From: Malus domestica
Taxonomy: Eukaryota > Streptophyta > Magnoliopsida > Rosales > Rosaceae
Assembly: GCF_042453785.1 (NCBI RefSeq)
Contig: NC_091667.1
Location: forward strand, 32,914,001-32,978,000
Direction: 5' to 3'
DNA: 64,000 bases
This document shows positions 36,098 to 47,731 of this stretch, one piece after another (position 1 is the first letter of the stretch; the number at the start of each line of letters is the position of its first letter). The position numbers and the translations under genes are program-made. The notes beneath the pieces were generated by a model that saw only the letters and a list, made by a program, of their open reading frames with translations, did not search any database and was not told where the DNA came from.

Positions 36098-37328
36098 ATG
36101 TTCGGAGCACCCTTTCTTCTTCTCCAAGTTTGCTTTCTCTTTACGCTCTCAGAAGCCAAGCTAAGCATCATACAGCCGGAAGCCGCCGCCAAGGACTTCA
36201 ACGTCAGCAACATCCCGGTAACAGCGATTTGCAAAGCTTATTTCTTTTTATTTAATTTATTTTTACAAAATTTTGTTGATAATTTTGATGTTTATGGTTT
36301 TAAAGAACGCGGGGACTTGTTCTTATACGGCGATTATAACTACGAGCTGCTCCTCGACGAGGTACACGAGGGATCAGATCAGTATCTCCTTTGGGGATGC
36401 TTATGGCAATCAGGTTTGTTCTTCTACCTACTCAGTTTTTCATGTTAATTTATCATAAAACAGCGTTAAGATCTTAATCATGTGATATGATTGTGTATAG
36501 AAATTAATCTTCGAACATGGGTTTTCAAAGAATTAAGAAGAAGAATTGAAATTGAAATCAAATTTGTATTTGGTACGACATAAATCTATTTTCGTCAAAT
36601 CAATTCCTCATCTCAAACTGGTAGTCTGTTCAATTTAATGAATATTTTTCACATAATGACCAAAATGATGACGACGGATAATCTCAAAAGACCACTTCTT
36701 TCATTTTTAAATCTTAAGGATCAAAATGAGGAGTTATGACAACGTAGAGAACATTTTATTGCTAAAAGCATATTGCAAATTGCACTTTTTCGACGTTGTG
36801 AGTTTGGTATGTTGAATGCAAAACCAATGTAATCGAATTTTATAATAGGTTGCTTGTTTATCTAAACTGTTTATAATCAACTTAGTGCGAATGAATATGA
36901 GTTATCATGTTAGATGGTTGCACATACAACTTATAAGGATCATTTTTCTTGGTCAGATTTATGCGGCCCGACTGGACGATCCATCTTCGAGAACATTTGA
37001 ACGGTGTTCTACAGACACATTCGATATATACGGCCCCTGTGCATACCAAATCTGCTACTTGTACCTCTACAGAACCGGACCGGATGGTTGGAAGCCTGAG
37101 AATGTGAAAATCTCCGGTCACAATTCCAGGGCAGTTACATTTACCTACAACACCTTCATTCCCAATGATCTTTGGTACGGGTTTAACTGGTGCAACGCCC
37201 CCCCCCTCTTCCGCCCAGAAATCTGTTCAGAGGTGGCCTGTGTTTGCCATAGCTGGGCTTCTTGTTTTTCTTATATTGTAAATCTTTGCATTTGCCCCTA
37301 TGATCATAGCCTCTTACATTTTGCTTAG
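36098..37328 (+). CDS. ATS3: Embryo-specific protein 3 (ATS3)-like, PLAT/LH2 domain
   Basis: Small secreted or anchored protein of the ATS3 family, which carries a single PLAT/LH2-like domain; the biochemical role is not settled. Three exons: 36098-36217, 36306-36413, 36957-37328, giving 199 residues. Residues 1-20 form a signal peptide (FLLLQVCFLFTLSEA). The domain shows CSYTAIITTSCSSTRYTRDQ, ISFGDAYGNQ, CSTDTFDIYGPCAYQICYLY, DGWKPENVKISGHNSR and FIPNDLWYGFNWCN. A run of nine C's at 37198-37206 lies just after the domain. In the frame as given the tail is Cys-rich and ends at 37328. With one C fewer the frame would read SSAQKSVQRWPVFAIAGLL..., a hydrophobic tail ending at TAA 37279-37281, which looks more natural for this family. 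The exact C-terminus is therefore doubtful. Confidence 0.85.
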
Positions 37329-38700
37329 TTTTATTCGTATGTCACTATTTTAGAAGAAAAATAAGTATAAACACTTTGTACTTGTGGATTGGGCGATATA
37401 TGAATCCCCTTGTTAGCAGATTACTCGGTGACGAAGTCAAATTTTAATCAGTGTCGATGATTATCCTCGGTGTATTTTTGATACGTTGAGGGAGAGTCAA
37501 TTCACGTGGGACTGTCTCTTGGTGGATTGAATTGGATAAGGGTTGTCCTAAACCGAAAATGAGATCTTGAATCTCAAACTGAAAATTTTTGGGACGGGAA
37601 TTTGGAGACCAACGTATTCCCAATTTTTGGAATTCCCGAAATGTTTTTCGTATTTCGGGATAGATCGGGACTGGATTTTCGAATTTGGGCTGAAATTTGA
37701 GATTTTTTTGTTATGGGCTAAAATTTGGGCTTTTAGCCTAAAATTTTGTTCCCCAATTTCATATGAATTGAAATTTAAGTTTTTTACCTCGTACCAATTT
37801 GAAATTTCATACCAATTGAAATGTCAATTCATTCATACTAAGTCAAATTGATGTTCCAAAGTTCTAAATTACTTAATTTCATACTTCTATTTCTAATATA
37901 AATAGTATATTATTAAACTACTTAAATTTAACATTCAACATACATGCAACCAAAATAAATACATATATATTTTTTGGTTCGGTTCGGGATTTTCGAACCA
38001 TTGAATATATAGTTCTGATTCTCATACCGAAAATATCGGGATCGGCTTGGTATGGATCCCAAAGATTTTGGTATTATTTGTTTGGAAATTTATTTTTGTT
38101 TTTAAAATTGGAGAGAGATAGAGAGTAAGAGAGAAGGGAGGAGAGAGGGAGGTTTATTTTTTATTTATTTTATAAAAAAAATTAAAATTAGAAATGTTAA
38201 AATCACATGTAGATAATGTTTTCATCGTTTTTTTTGTTGACAAAGAAAATTTTATTGATATGTAATTTAAATTTAGAAAAATCGAACCAAAATCCAAATT
38301 GTCAGTCAAACCATTTTTCCTAGTAGGGTTTAGCATTTGGTTATCTTTTGGGCCTTGGGCCGGCAGCAATCGACGTCTTACTCGGGTGCTGCGTTTTATT
38401 TGCGTGCGTGGAGTCGTTGGCAAGGTACGTTAGATATTTTCAAACGGACCGAAATCCGACGGCTCAAAACCAAAATTCGTCTCGGTCCACGATCCAACCG
38501 CTCAAGAACCCTCCACTGCTAAAACCATAAAATGCGCAAAACCCTAATTCTGTTTCTCCTCTCTTTCTCCTGCTAAACGCAAATCACTGCCATACCTTTT
38601 TGTAGCAGGAGAAAACCAGAAACCCCTCTCTCTCCGCCGCGCTCTCCGTCTCTTTCTCTCTCTAAATTCACAAACGTACACGTTCTCTCTCTAGAAAACC
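37329..38700. other. Intergenic, repeat-like AT-rich block
   Basis: Between ATS3 and RH7. The stretch 37540-38060 has repeated AATTTGGG/GAAATTT and GGTTCGGTTCGGGATTTTCG-type sequence and looks like an old element; ends not resolved. The last 180 bp before 38701 are CT-rich (CTCTCTCTCCGCC), probably the RH7 5' leader. Confidence 0.4.
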
Positions 38701-41700
38701 ATGCCTTCGATGGACGTGTCCGATTATCTACTCGCGGGAACCACTCCGAAGGACAAGAAGGAGAAGAAGAAGAAATTGAAAAGCGAAACCCTAGACGACG
38801 CCGCCGACTCGCCCACTACTGAGAAGAAGTCGAAGAAGGAGTCTAAGCACAAAAAGCGGAAGGCTTCGGATGACGAGGACAGGAGCGAGACGAGCTCCGA
38901 GATGGGCGAGCCCGTGAATGTGAAGCCGCCGAAGAGCGAAGAGAAGAGCAAGAAGAAGTCGAAGAAGGCGAAGGTGGAGCCGGAGGAGGAGGAGGAGAAG
39001 CCCAAAGAGGATCCTAATGCGGTGTCAAAGTTTCGGATTTCGGCGCCGTTGAGGGCCAAATTGAAGGAGAATGGGATCGAATCCTTGTTCCCTATTCAGG
39101 CCATGACATTCGATACCATTTTGGATGGATTGGATTTGGTCGGTCGGGCTCGAACTGGACAGGTAAATTTAATTTACTCAAGAAGCACAAATGTTTACTC
39201 AGAAATCCCGAATTTTTATCAGAAATCCCGAATTTGTACCAAAAATCACAAATTTCTACTCTTTTTTTTGTGGTTTGTTGAATTGGATTGGAATATTTAG
39301 CTTATTGATGTGATTTTTGTTCAGTTTCTGAATTGCATGCTCGTTGTTTTGCAATATTGCAGGGTAAAACTCTAGCTTTTGTGTTACCCGTTTTGGAGTC
39401 CTTAACAAATGGGCCTGCAAAAGCATTTAGAAAGACTGGTTATGGTAGGCCTCCAACTGTTATCGTGCTTTTACCCACTCGGGAACTTGCCAAACAGGTA
39501 AGTTTATTTTCCCTGGACCTTATGCTTGCAATGGTTTGGCTTTTAGAGTATCCACTTGACAATTTTTGTTCACTTAGGTTTTCGCCGATTTTGAAGCTTA
39601 TGGTGGTGCTGTGGGGCTAGCAGCATGTTGTGTATATGGTGGATCTCCTTACGGGGCTCAAGAAAGTAAGTTAAGGAGAGGGGTGGATATTGTTATTGGA
39701 ACGCCTGGCCGTATAAAGGTATTGACCATTTCTCATTATAGCTGAGTTCTTGTGTCAAATTGGTATTATGCAATATACTTATGATGCTAAAATAATTTTT
39801 TGGAAATATGTAGGATCATATAGAGAGGGGCAATATCGACTTGAGTACCTTGAAAGTTAGGATCCTTGACGAAGCTGATGAAATGCTGAGGATGGGCTTT
39901 GTTGACGATGTTGAACTCATTCTAGGTATGTTTTTTTGGTAATCCCAACATCTGTTTTCTGTACCATGTTTGCCTATTTCTGCATATCTTCTATATGGTG
40001 TTTTGTATCCATGTGTTGGTTACTAATGTCCATCTGAAGCTTTGTTGATAATGTCCATTTGACGCTTGGAATCATTTTTATCTTTGTGTTTTCAAAAAAT
40101 TCTCTTGCTATTTGACTCCTGTCAAATCAATGTTATTCTTATATTACGCTGTCAAGGCATCTTTGGTTGACGGGTAACTGTAGTTTAAAATTTTTTGCAA
40201 TGTTACTTTAATTGTGCAAAATTTCTGTGTCTGTTGCTGGTTACATTTCTGAAGTGTTATGCTGTGTGTACTGCACAACTTCTTGTTAACTTCTATTCTT
40301 TGGTTTTTCAGGCAAGGTGAAGGATGTAAGTAAAGTTCAAACGCTACTTTTTAGTGCAACCTTGCCAAGTTGGGTGAAAGGCGTAAGTATCTTTGCTGAG
40401 ATCTTGAATTTGGATGTTCTTCTGAATTCAGTTAAACATAAATGGATTATATTGCAATGTTATACCTTTCCATTCATTGTCGACACATGAATGAAATTTT
40501 CTTTTTCTTTTTCCCAGATTTCTTCTAGGTTTCTCAAACCTGATAAGAAAACTGTAGATCTTGTTGGTAATGAAAAAATGAAGGCCAGCACCAATGTTAG
40601 GCATATTGTTCTTCCTTGCTCCAGTTCAGCAAGATCACAACTTATTCCTGATATCATACGTTGTTATAGTAGGTTGGTTGTTTTCTAGTCCACAACTACA
40701 ATATGCTTCCTATTTTTACTTTTGGGTAAAATTTGTCTGGGAATCATTTTCATGTACTTGACATGTTTGTTTCCGACTCATCAGTGGAGGACGCACAATC
40801 ATTTTTACCGAGACAAAGGAAGCTGCTTCTGGACTTGCTGAGGCATTGCCTGGAGCCCGAGCTTTGCACGGGGACATACAGCAGGGCCAACGTGAGGTTA
40901 GTTGTTCGACTATGCAATCCCCCCCACACAACACCCCCCCCCCCCCCCAAAAAAAAAAAAAATTAAAACTCCCAAAAAAAAAAATCCTCCTCCACTCCCC
41001 GTGTACAACTGTACTGAAATATGATATTTCAGGCTCTTTTTCCTTTCAGTAGTGATATTTTTTTTAAAAGCTAGTTTTTTTTTTTTTTTTTTACTAATGG
41101 CAGAATATTTTGTTTCCCTTCCTGTTTTGTGTTTTCAGGTCACACTTGCTGGTTTCAGATCTGGCAAGTTTTTGACATTAGTTGCCACAAATGTGGCAGC
41201 GCGTGGACTGGATATCAATGATGTTCAATTAATTATCCAGGTTTGTCAGTGTGCATAATGGTAAACTTTGTAATATTTGTCAATCTGTATAACTTTTATT
41301 GTTTATGGTTCAGTGTGAACCCCCACGTGATGTAGAAGACTATATCCATCGATCTGGACGCACAGGGAGAGCAGGTAAATCTTGAAAAATGTTGCATTTC
41401 TTGTTTATTCGTATTGTATTAAACAATGTCTTTGATGTTATATGGTACTTAGAGGTGTGTCCATATTTTCAGGCAATTCCGGAGTTGCTGTCATGCTTTA
41501 TGATCCAAGAAGATCAAATTTTTCAAAAATCGAGAGGGAGTCCGGGGTGAAATTTGAACACATTTCTGCTCCTCAGCCACTTGATATAGCTAAAGCAGTA
41601 GGTCAAGATGCAGCAGAAATGATAACCAAAATTTCTGATAGGTATACTTGACAGTGCAATGCTTGTTACATTTTGATGCAATCATGTTCATATATTAATA

Positions 41701-42731
41701 CAATTTTTATTGTAGTGTAATTCCTGCTTTCAAGTCTGTTGCCGAGGAGCTACTTAACACCTCTGGCCTATCTGCAGTAGATCTACTGGCAAAAGCACTT
41801 GCTAAAGCTGCTGTAAGATTTGCTATTTCTTCCCTACTTGATGTGCCTTTTAAGTTAATTAATGTAAATGTTTGTTTATTAGTTTATAAGTTGCTTATTG
41901 TATGGTGTGCAGGGCTACACCGAGATAAAGAAGAGATCACTTCTTAGCTCTATGGAGAACCATGTGACAGTACTTCTTGAGGCTGGAAAGCCCGTTTATT
42001 CACCGTCGTAAGCAGTTATCACTCGTTTTCTTGTGTCCTACCATTATGTCTTATGTTCTTTGTCATTCCAAGAAACTATGAGCTGTTTAAATATAGATAT
42101 CCGTAATTATATCTTTTATTGATTTAGTTTGTGTTCTTGTTTTAGAGTTAGCGGTTTGATTTGTTGATAATGTTTGACCCTTAGTTTCCACCAACCTTGT
42201 CTCAGTTTTGCTTTTGGGGTCTTGAGGAGATTCTTGCCCGAGGAGAAGGTTGAGTCAGTGAAGGGTATGGCACTAACTGCCGATGGAAATGGTGCAGTTT
42301 TTGATGTGGCAGCTGAAGATTTGGATTTGTTTCTTGCTGGTATTCTTCTTTTCATATCTCTATAGGATCATGTATTACGTTCTCATCAAGCACGATAGTT
42401 TATTAAGATTCTACCAGCAACTGATGTTTTTCAGTTCTTTCCTTTTAGACATGGAATGTATCATTCATTTTGTTGTATTGATGTCTTGAAGTCTGATTAT
42501 TTTGGTCGTATCATGTTGGGTGCAGGTCAGGAAAATGCAGCTAATGTGAGCATAACGGTGTTGAAATCACTGCCTGATTTACAAGAAAAAGAATCAAGGA
42601 ATACAAGATTTGGCGGTGGTGGAAGGTTTGGCCGTGGTGGTGGTGGAGGTTTTCGAAATGATAGGTATTCCAACAACCGATCCGGTGGTGGTGGTGGTGG
42701 TGGTGGGAGAGGTCGCGGCAACAGATGGTGA
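38701..42731 (+). CDS. RH7: DEAD-box RNA helicase RH7 (PRH75), GUCT domain
   Basis: Nucleolar DEAD-box ATPase of the DDX21/RH7 group, involved in rRNA processing and RNA folding. 14 exons: 38701-39162, 39363-39497, 39578-39718, 39814-39925, 40312-40382, 40518-40672, 40785-40896, 41139-41240, 41314-41374, 41473-41641, 41716-41812, 41913-42007, 42206-42339, 42526-42731, totalling 683 residues (Arabidopsis RH7 about 671). The N-terminus is Lys/Glu-rich with nuclear-localisation-like [13 protein letters not shown]. Motifs in order: Q-motif region FRIS...[16 protein letters not shown] near 149-156, [19 protein letters not shown] near 265, SAT near 297, [20 protein letters not shown] and [10 protein letters not shown]. 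The GUCT domain follows, then a Gly/Arg tail ([25 protein letters not shown]). All helicase motifs are intact. Upstream it neighbours ATS3 and downstream a TNL gene; a decayed partial copy lies at 56590. Confidence 0.96.
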
Positions 42732-43914
42732 AGCGCAATATAAACCGGCTCCTTTCAAGTAAGCTGTTGTGAGCAACAAATAATATCAAAAGGTTGCATT
42801 CACAATGGTTTCAACTGGTGGAGGTACTAAAAGCCAGTTGATCTGAGTGGAGGGGCAGGAGTATATTTTGGCAATGAAGAAAATATTCGGTAGATTGAGG
42901 GCCTCCATTGGCGCGTTACAACGACATCATTTTTTCTGCGTATAGCATATTCTGTCAACCCCATTCTCTATTTGATCGTTCAATTTTGTTCGGTTTTCCT
43001 TTTCTGTATTTTTTTATGCTCTTAATAGTGCAAGAACACTTTTTTGGAGTGTAAGAACATTATTTTATCGTTCAATTTTGTTCAGTTTTGTTTTTCTTTT
43101 CTTCTAATGTTATTTGTGCTGTACGTTTACTTTAGAGTGCTGATAACAATTTTCTTATTAACGCTAATATAATCGTGCGAGCATATATGCCATTATAAAA
43201 TTGTATTCTCTACATGTAATTGAAACCCTGTATTCGTATTCTATGATTTTGCATGCGCTGAAAGTAGAACTGTAGAACTACTACCAATCATCGGATGGTT
43301 GCCTTTTTAGAATGAATCTAAATACTAACTGTATAGGCTTAGGAGAGAGTTGATCAGTGAAGGGTATGTGGCCAACCACTGATGAAAATGGTACAATGTA
43401 ATATCGTAACAACTGAAGAAAATGAGATGTTTACATTTTACCTTGACATCAGATTAGAAGTCAAAAAATCATTAATCTCCTACTTTTCACCCACAATTCC
43501 GTTGGAAGTATAACACACATATGAGATGTTTACATTTTACCGGAAATACTTTCGATCCCCCTAACTCACTCTTCATGTGAATATGGAGATTGGTATATAT
43601 TTCTTTACAAAAAAAACTGTTAGGTAGGAAGTCTAGATTCAACATACTACTGTGACCCCTTCCTTGGCATTTTCTTGGGTCAAAAAATCAAAATTATGCA
43701 CATCCCTTTCGCACAGAAATTTCCTTGAAGAAGATGTGAAAAGACATCAAGCATAATTTCCTTTTTCCCTTTACCCTTTTGCATTGACTTATTGGCTTGG
43801 TATCGATCAGGCCATTTTCCGGTGATCCAGTTTGTAGATCAATTGAGTATTTCTGCTCTTACATTCCTCTTAATCTTAGCTGCTCGATCATCGCTGATCA
43901 GGTGCGATCGATTA
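42732..43914. other. RH7 3' flank and TNL1 upstream region
   Basis: The phrase TCGTTCAATTTTGTTC(G/A)GTTTT is duplicated near 42976 and 43068. The sequence GATGAAAATGGTACAAT near 43380 resembles part of RH7 exon 13 (GCCGATGGAAATGGTGCAGT), with TTGATCAGTGAAGGGTATGTGG just upstream like GTTGAGTCAGTGAAGGGTATGG, so a small helicase exon fragment lies near 43345-43420. Confidence 0.45.
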
Positions 43915-46900
43915 ATGGCTGCTTCTTCTTCTTCTTCTGACCATCGTTGGAAATACGATGTGTTCATCAATTTCAGAGGGGAAGACACTCGCAGGGGCTT
44001 CGTCAGCCATCTCTACAAAGCGCTGCGTCAGAAACCAATCAACACCTTCATTGATGCCGAAGACCTCGGAAAAGGGGACCGTCTTTCCGAGCTCCTGACA
44101 GCGATTCGAGAATCAAGGCTTTCGCTTGTAGTTTTCTCTAAAAACTATGCTTATTCCACGTGGTGCTTGAAAGAACTCGTGGAAATCTTGGAATGCCACC
44201 ATACCAAGAACCATATTGTGCTCCCCATTTTCTACGAAGTCGATCCATCCGATATTCGTAAACTCAAGAGAAGTTTCGAGGAAGCTTTTGCAAAGCATGA
44301 TAATGATTCTAGCGCCGAAATTGAAGAGGTTCGGAGCTGGAGATCCGCTCTTACAACGGCCACCAGTTTTTCCGGCTGGGATTCACGAAACTATGAGTAA
44401 GTTCTAATTTGTTTTAGTTTCCTATTAATTTTTGGGATATTTGTAATGTGTAGGAGTCATTTGATAAATATTTTGTTTTAAGTTTTTAATTTTAATTTTT
44501 TTAACTTGTGACCTGGACATAGTATGAAATACTCATACGAGTCTTATGCTACCGGTTGAAAAAAACTTTGAATAACTTATTTGATAACTACTTTAAATGA
44601 AATTAAAAACTGAAAACTAAAAGCCCAAAATTTGAAATTCTAAATACGAATTTTCAGAAAAAAAAATGAAATAATTATCAAAACGACCTATTAATTGTAT
44701 TTTGTGTTGGTATTATATGGTTTTCAAAATTTGACAGGAATGACATAAAGCTTATTGAGAAAATTGTAGAAGATGTTTATAAGAAATTGATCCACATCTC
44801 ATCAAGTTCAAGCAAAGATAATCCTTTGATTGAAATGGATTCTCATATGCATGAAATGCATTTATTATTACATCCTCCTGGAGTTGAAACAAATGATGTT
44901 CGGGTTATTGGAATATGGGGTATGGGTGGTTTAGGCAAAACAACCATCGCTAGAGCTGTTTATGATGAAATCGCTTGTCAATTTGAAGCTTCTTGCTTTC
45001 TTGAAAACGTCAAGGAGGGTTTCATTAAGCATGGCAAACTACATATGCAGACACAACTTCTATCGAGTCTCTCGAACAACAAGGTGGGGAGTTCCCACAT
45101 TTTGGATAAAGGTTTCCAGGTGATGTTAAATAGTCTAGCTCAGAGAAAGATCCTTATTGTTATTGATGATGTGGACAAATTAGAACAAATAGAAGCTTTA
45201 CTTGGAGAGCAACATTCTTCCTTTGGTGGTGGAAGTAGAATTATTATAACAACTAGAGATTTGCAATTACTAAGCGGAACTGATGCGATATATAAGCCCA
45301 AGATTTTCAGTGATCCCGGAGCTGTAGAACTGTTTAGGCGTTACGCCTTCAGAACAAACCAACCCACTAGAGATTACGATGTTCTCACGAGGCGTGCCGT
45401 AAACTATGCTCAAGGTCTACCTCTAGCACTCAAAGTCTTGGGAGCTTCTCTTTATAACAAAACTATACTTGAGTGGAAAGGTGTCTTAGAAAAATTAAAG
45501 GAAGTCCCGCAAAGAAGGATTAATGATGTGCTTAGAACAAGCTTCGATGAACTAGATCGTACAGAGAAGAACATCTTTCTAGATATTGCATGTTTTTTTA
45601 AAGGAATGAAAAAAGACTATGCAACCGAAATCCTGGACGGTTGTGGTTTCCATCCTCATGCTGGTATTGGAGTTCTAATCGATCGAGCTCTCATAACTGT
45701 CTCAGTGTATGGGAAACTGGGGATGCATGATTTACTAGAGGAAATGGGTCGGGAAATAGTTCGCCAAGAATCTATCGAAGAGCCTGGAAGACGAAGTAGG
45801 TTGTGGAGTTATGAAGATGTTTATCGTGTGCTAACTCAAAATACGGTGAGAAATATTTTTCTTATGCAATTTTTAGTAGAAAGCTTCAACTTTTGATCAA
45901 AATCTATTTCTTAGGCCCGTTTGATCAGTTTTTAATTATTGAAAATTGAAAGTTGAAAATTGAAAATTGAAAGTTGAAAGTTGGATTTGTCGTTTGATAA
46001 CCATTTTTGTTTCCACTTCTTTATTTTTAGGTATAATTTTTTTTTTAATAATTGAAAATTGAAAAATTACCAAACAAGTTATGTGTTTTCAATTTTCAGA
46101 TTTCAAAAAAAAAAACATAAGCAAAACAAAAAGTTGAAAACTGAAAATGAAATGATTATCAAACAGCTCCTTAAGAAACAAGCATTAACTTCATAATCTA
46201 AACTAAGGTCCTTTGTTTTTTACTTCCTTTTGATTTGCATAGACTACAAAAGCAGTTGAAAGCATAATCCTGGATTTGTCGAACTCAGATGAGGCATGCG
46301 TAAATGCTGAAGCTTTTGTTAGTATGACTCAACTAAGACTTCTCAAAATTGTTGCTTACGGCAACAAACACCTAATTGGGAACTTAAGGTTTCTATCTCA
46401 TGAGTTGAGGTGTCTCTTATGGAATAGATTCCCCCTTAAGTCTTTGCCGTCCAACCGTCAATTCAAAAATCTTGTTGACCTTGATATGCAATATAGTCTC
46501 ATTGACCGACTTTGGGAAGGAACCCAGGTATGTACAATCATTTACATGTATATGTTTCTTTTAAATGTTTAGGTTCTAAGATGTCTCATTAAGTATGTTT
46601 TCTTGTATGTTTTGACAGACGCTGGAAAAGTTAAAATTCATCAATTTAAGTTCCTGTCAATACCTTAAGGAAACCCCTGACTTCACAAAGATGCCAAATC
46701 TTAAGAACCTAATTCTTCGAAGTTGTATAAGATTAGTTGAGGTTCACCCGTCTATTTCGACTCATGCAAACCTTGTTTTATTGAATCTGAGTGGGTGCAA
46801 GGAACTTAAGAGTCTTCCAAGCAGCATTCGTATGAAATCTCTCACAACCCTTGATCTTTGTGACTGCTCGAGTCTTGAGATGTTTCCAGAGATTCCAGAA

Positions 46901-47731
46901 GTGATTGAGGGGTTAGAAGAGCTTGATTTATCCGGATCAAAAATTAAAGAACTGCCCTCGTCAATTAATAATCTCACGGGGTTGAGTTATTTGATCCTAG
47001 AAGATTGCAAGGAACTTATAAATCTTCCAAGCATCATTCGTATGAAATGTCTCCAAGTCCTTGATCTTTTTGGCTGCTCGAGTCTTGAGATGTTTCCTGA
47101 GATTCCAGAAGTGATTGAGGGGTTAGAAAAGCTTGATTTATTCGGATCAAAAATTAAAGAACTGCCCTCGTCAATTAATAATCTCACATCTCTCAAAACC
47201 CTTGATCTTTCCGGCTGCTCGAATCTTGAGATGTTTCCAGAGATTCAAGAAGTGATTGAGCGGTTAGAAGAGCTTGATTTGTCCGGATCAAAAATTAAAG
47301 AACTGCCCTCGTCAATTAATAATCTCACGGGGTTATTTTATTTGGGGCTGCAAGATTGCAAGGAACTTATAAATCTTCCAAGCAGCATTTGTCAACTTAA
47401 ATCCCTATATCATCTCTATCTTTCTGGTTGCACAAAATTTGAGGTGTTTCCAAGCATTGTAGAAAATATGGAAGGATTAAGGGAGCTTCACTTGGATGGA
47501 ACATCTATCAAAGAGCTTTCCCCCTCAATTGAACGGCTTCAGAGTCTTGAATATTTAAATCTGAGAAACTGCAAAAGCCTTGTACATCTTCCTGACACTC
47601 TCTGTAATTTGGCACACCTTGACGCTCTCAATCTCTGTGGGTGCCCAAACCTTTCTCAATTACCTGTCAACCTTGAGGATTTGGGACGCTTGTGGGATAA
47701 TGCAGTAAAAAGGGATTTAGAACGCTTGTAG
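43915..47731 (+). CDS. TIR-NBS-LRR immune receptor (TNL1), intact frame
   Basis: Intracellular NLR receptor that detects pathogen effectors; the TIR domain is an NADase signalling module. Four exons: 43915-44396, 44738-45845, 46243-46527, 46619-47731, giving 995 residues. TIR near residues 13-150: KYDVFINFRGEDTRRGFVSH, SLVVFSKNYAYSTWCLKELV and FYEVDPSDIRK. NB-ARC: P-loop GMGGLGKTT near 221-229, ILIVIDDVDKLEQ, GSRIIITTRD, QGLPLALKVLG, FLDIACFFKGM and MHDLLEEMG near 489. LRRs fill exons 3-4, with three almost identical blocks (46874, 47084, 47225). The start ATG opens MAASSSSSDHRW; the upstream in-frame TTG was not used. The protein stops directly after the last LRR (LPVNLEDLGRL...), so the C-terminal jelly-roll (C-JID) of many TNLs is absent. 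It may therefore be a truncated allele, although no internal stop is present. Introns 1 and 2 each hold a MITE-like insert. Confidence 0.93.
44450..44700. mobile_element. MITE-like insert in TNL1 intron 1
   Basis: The left edge GGAGTCATTTGATAAATATT and the right edge, whose reverse complement starts AATAGGTCGTTTTGATAATT, form imperfect terminal inverted repeats around AT-rich sequence with AAAACTGAAAACTAAAAGCC. It resembles the intron 2 insert. Confidence 0.5.
45914..46172. mobile_element. MITE-like insert in TNL1 intron 2
   Basis: The left edge GGCCCGTTTGATCAGTTTTT and the right edge, whose reverse complement starts AGGAGCTGTTTGATAATCAT, form imperfect terminal inverted repeats. The centre is rich in TTGAAAATTGAAAGTTG repeats. 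Same general family as the intron 1 insert. Confidence 0.6.
46874..47329 (+). repeat. Recent internal LRR duplications in TNL1
   Basis: A block of about 105 bp starting CTTGAGATGTTTCC(A/T)GAGATT and ending CGTCAATTAATAATCTCAC occurs at 46874, 47084 and 47225 with only a few changes. Spacings of 210 and 141 bp are multiples of three (70 and 47 codons), so whole LRR units were added without breaking the frame. Confidence 0.9.

Noticed and set aside
38724-39059. Ser/Phe-rich minus-strand frame
   Set aside because: Antisense to the Lys/Glu-rich RH7 N-terminus.
42527-42789. Pro- and His-rich minus-strand frames
   Set aside because: Antisense to the Gly-rich RH7 tail.
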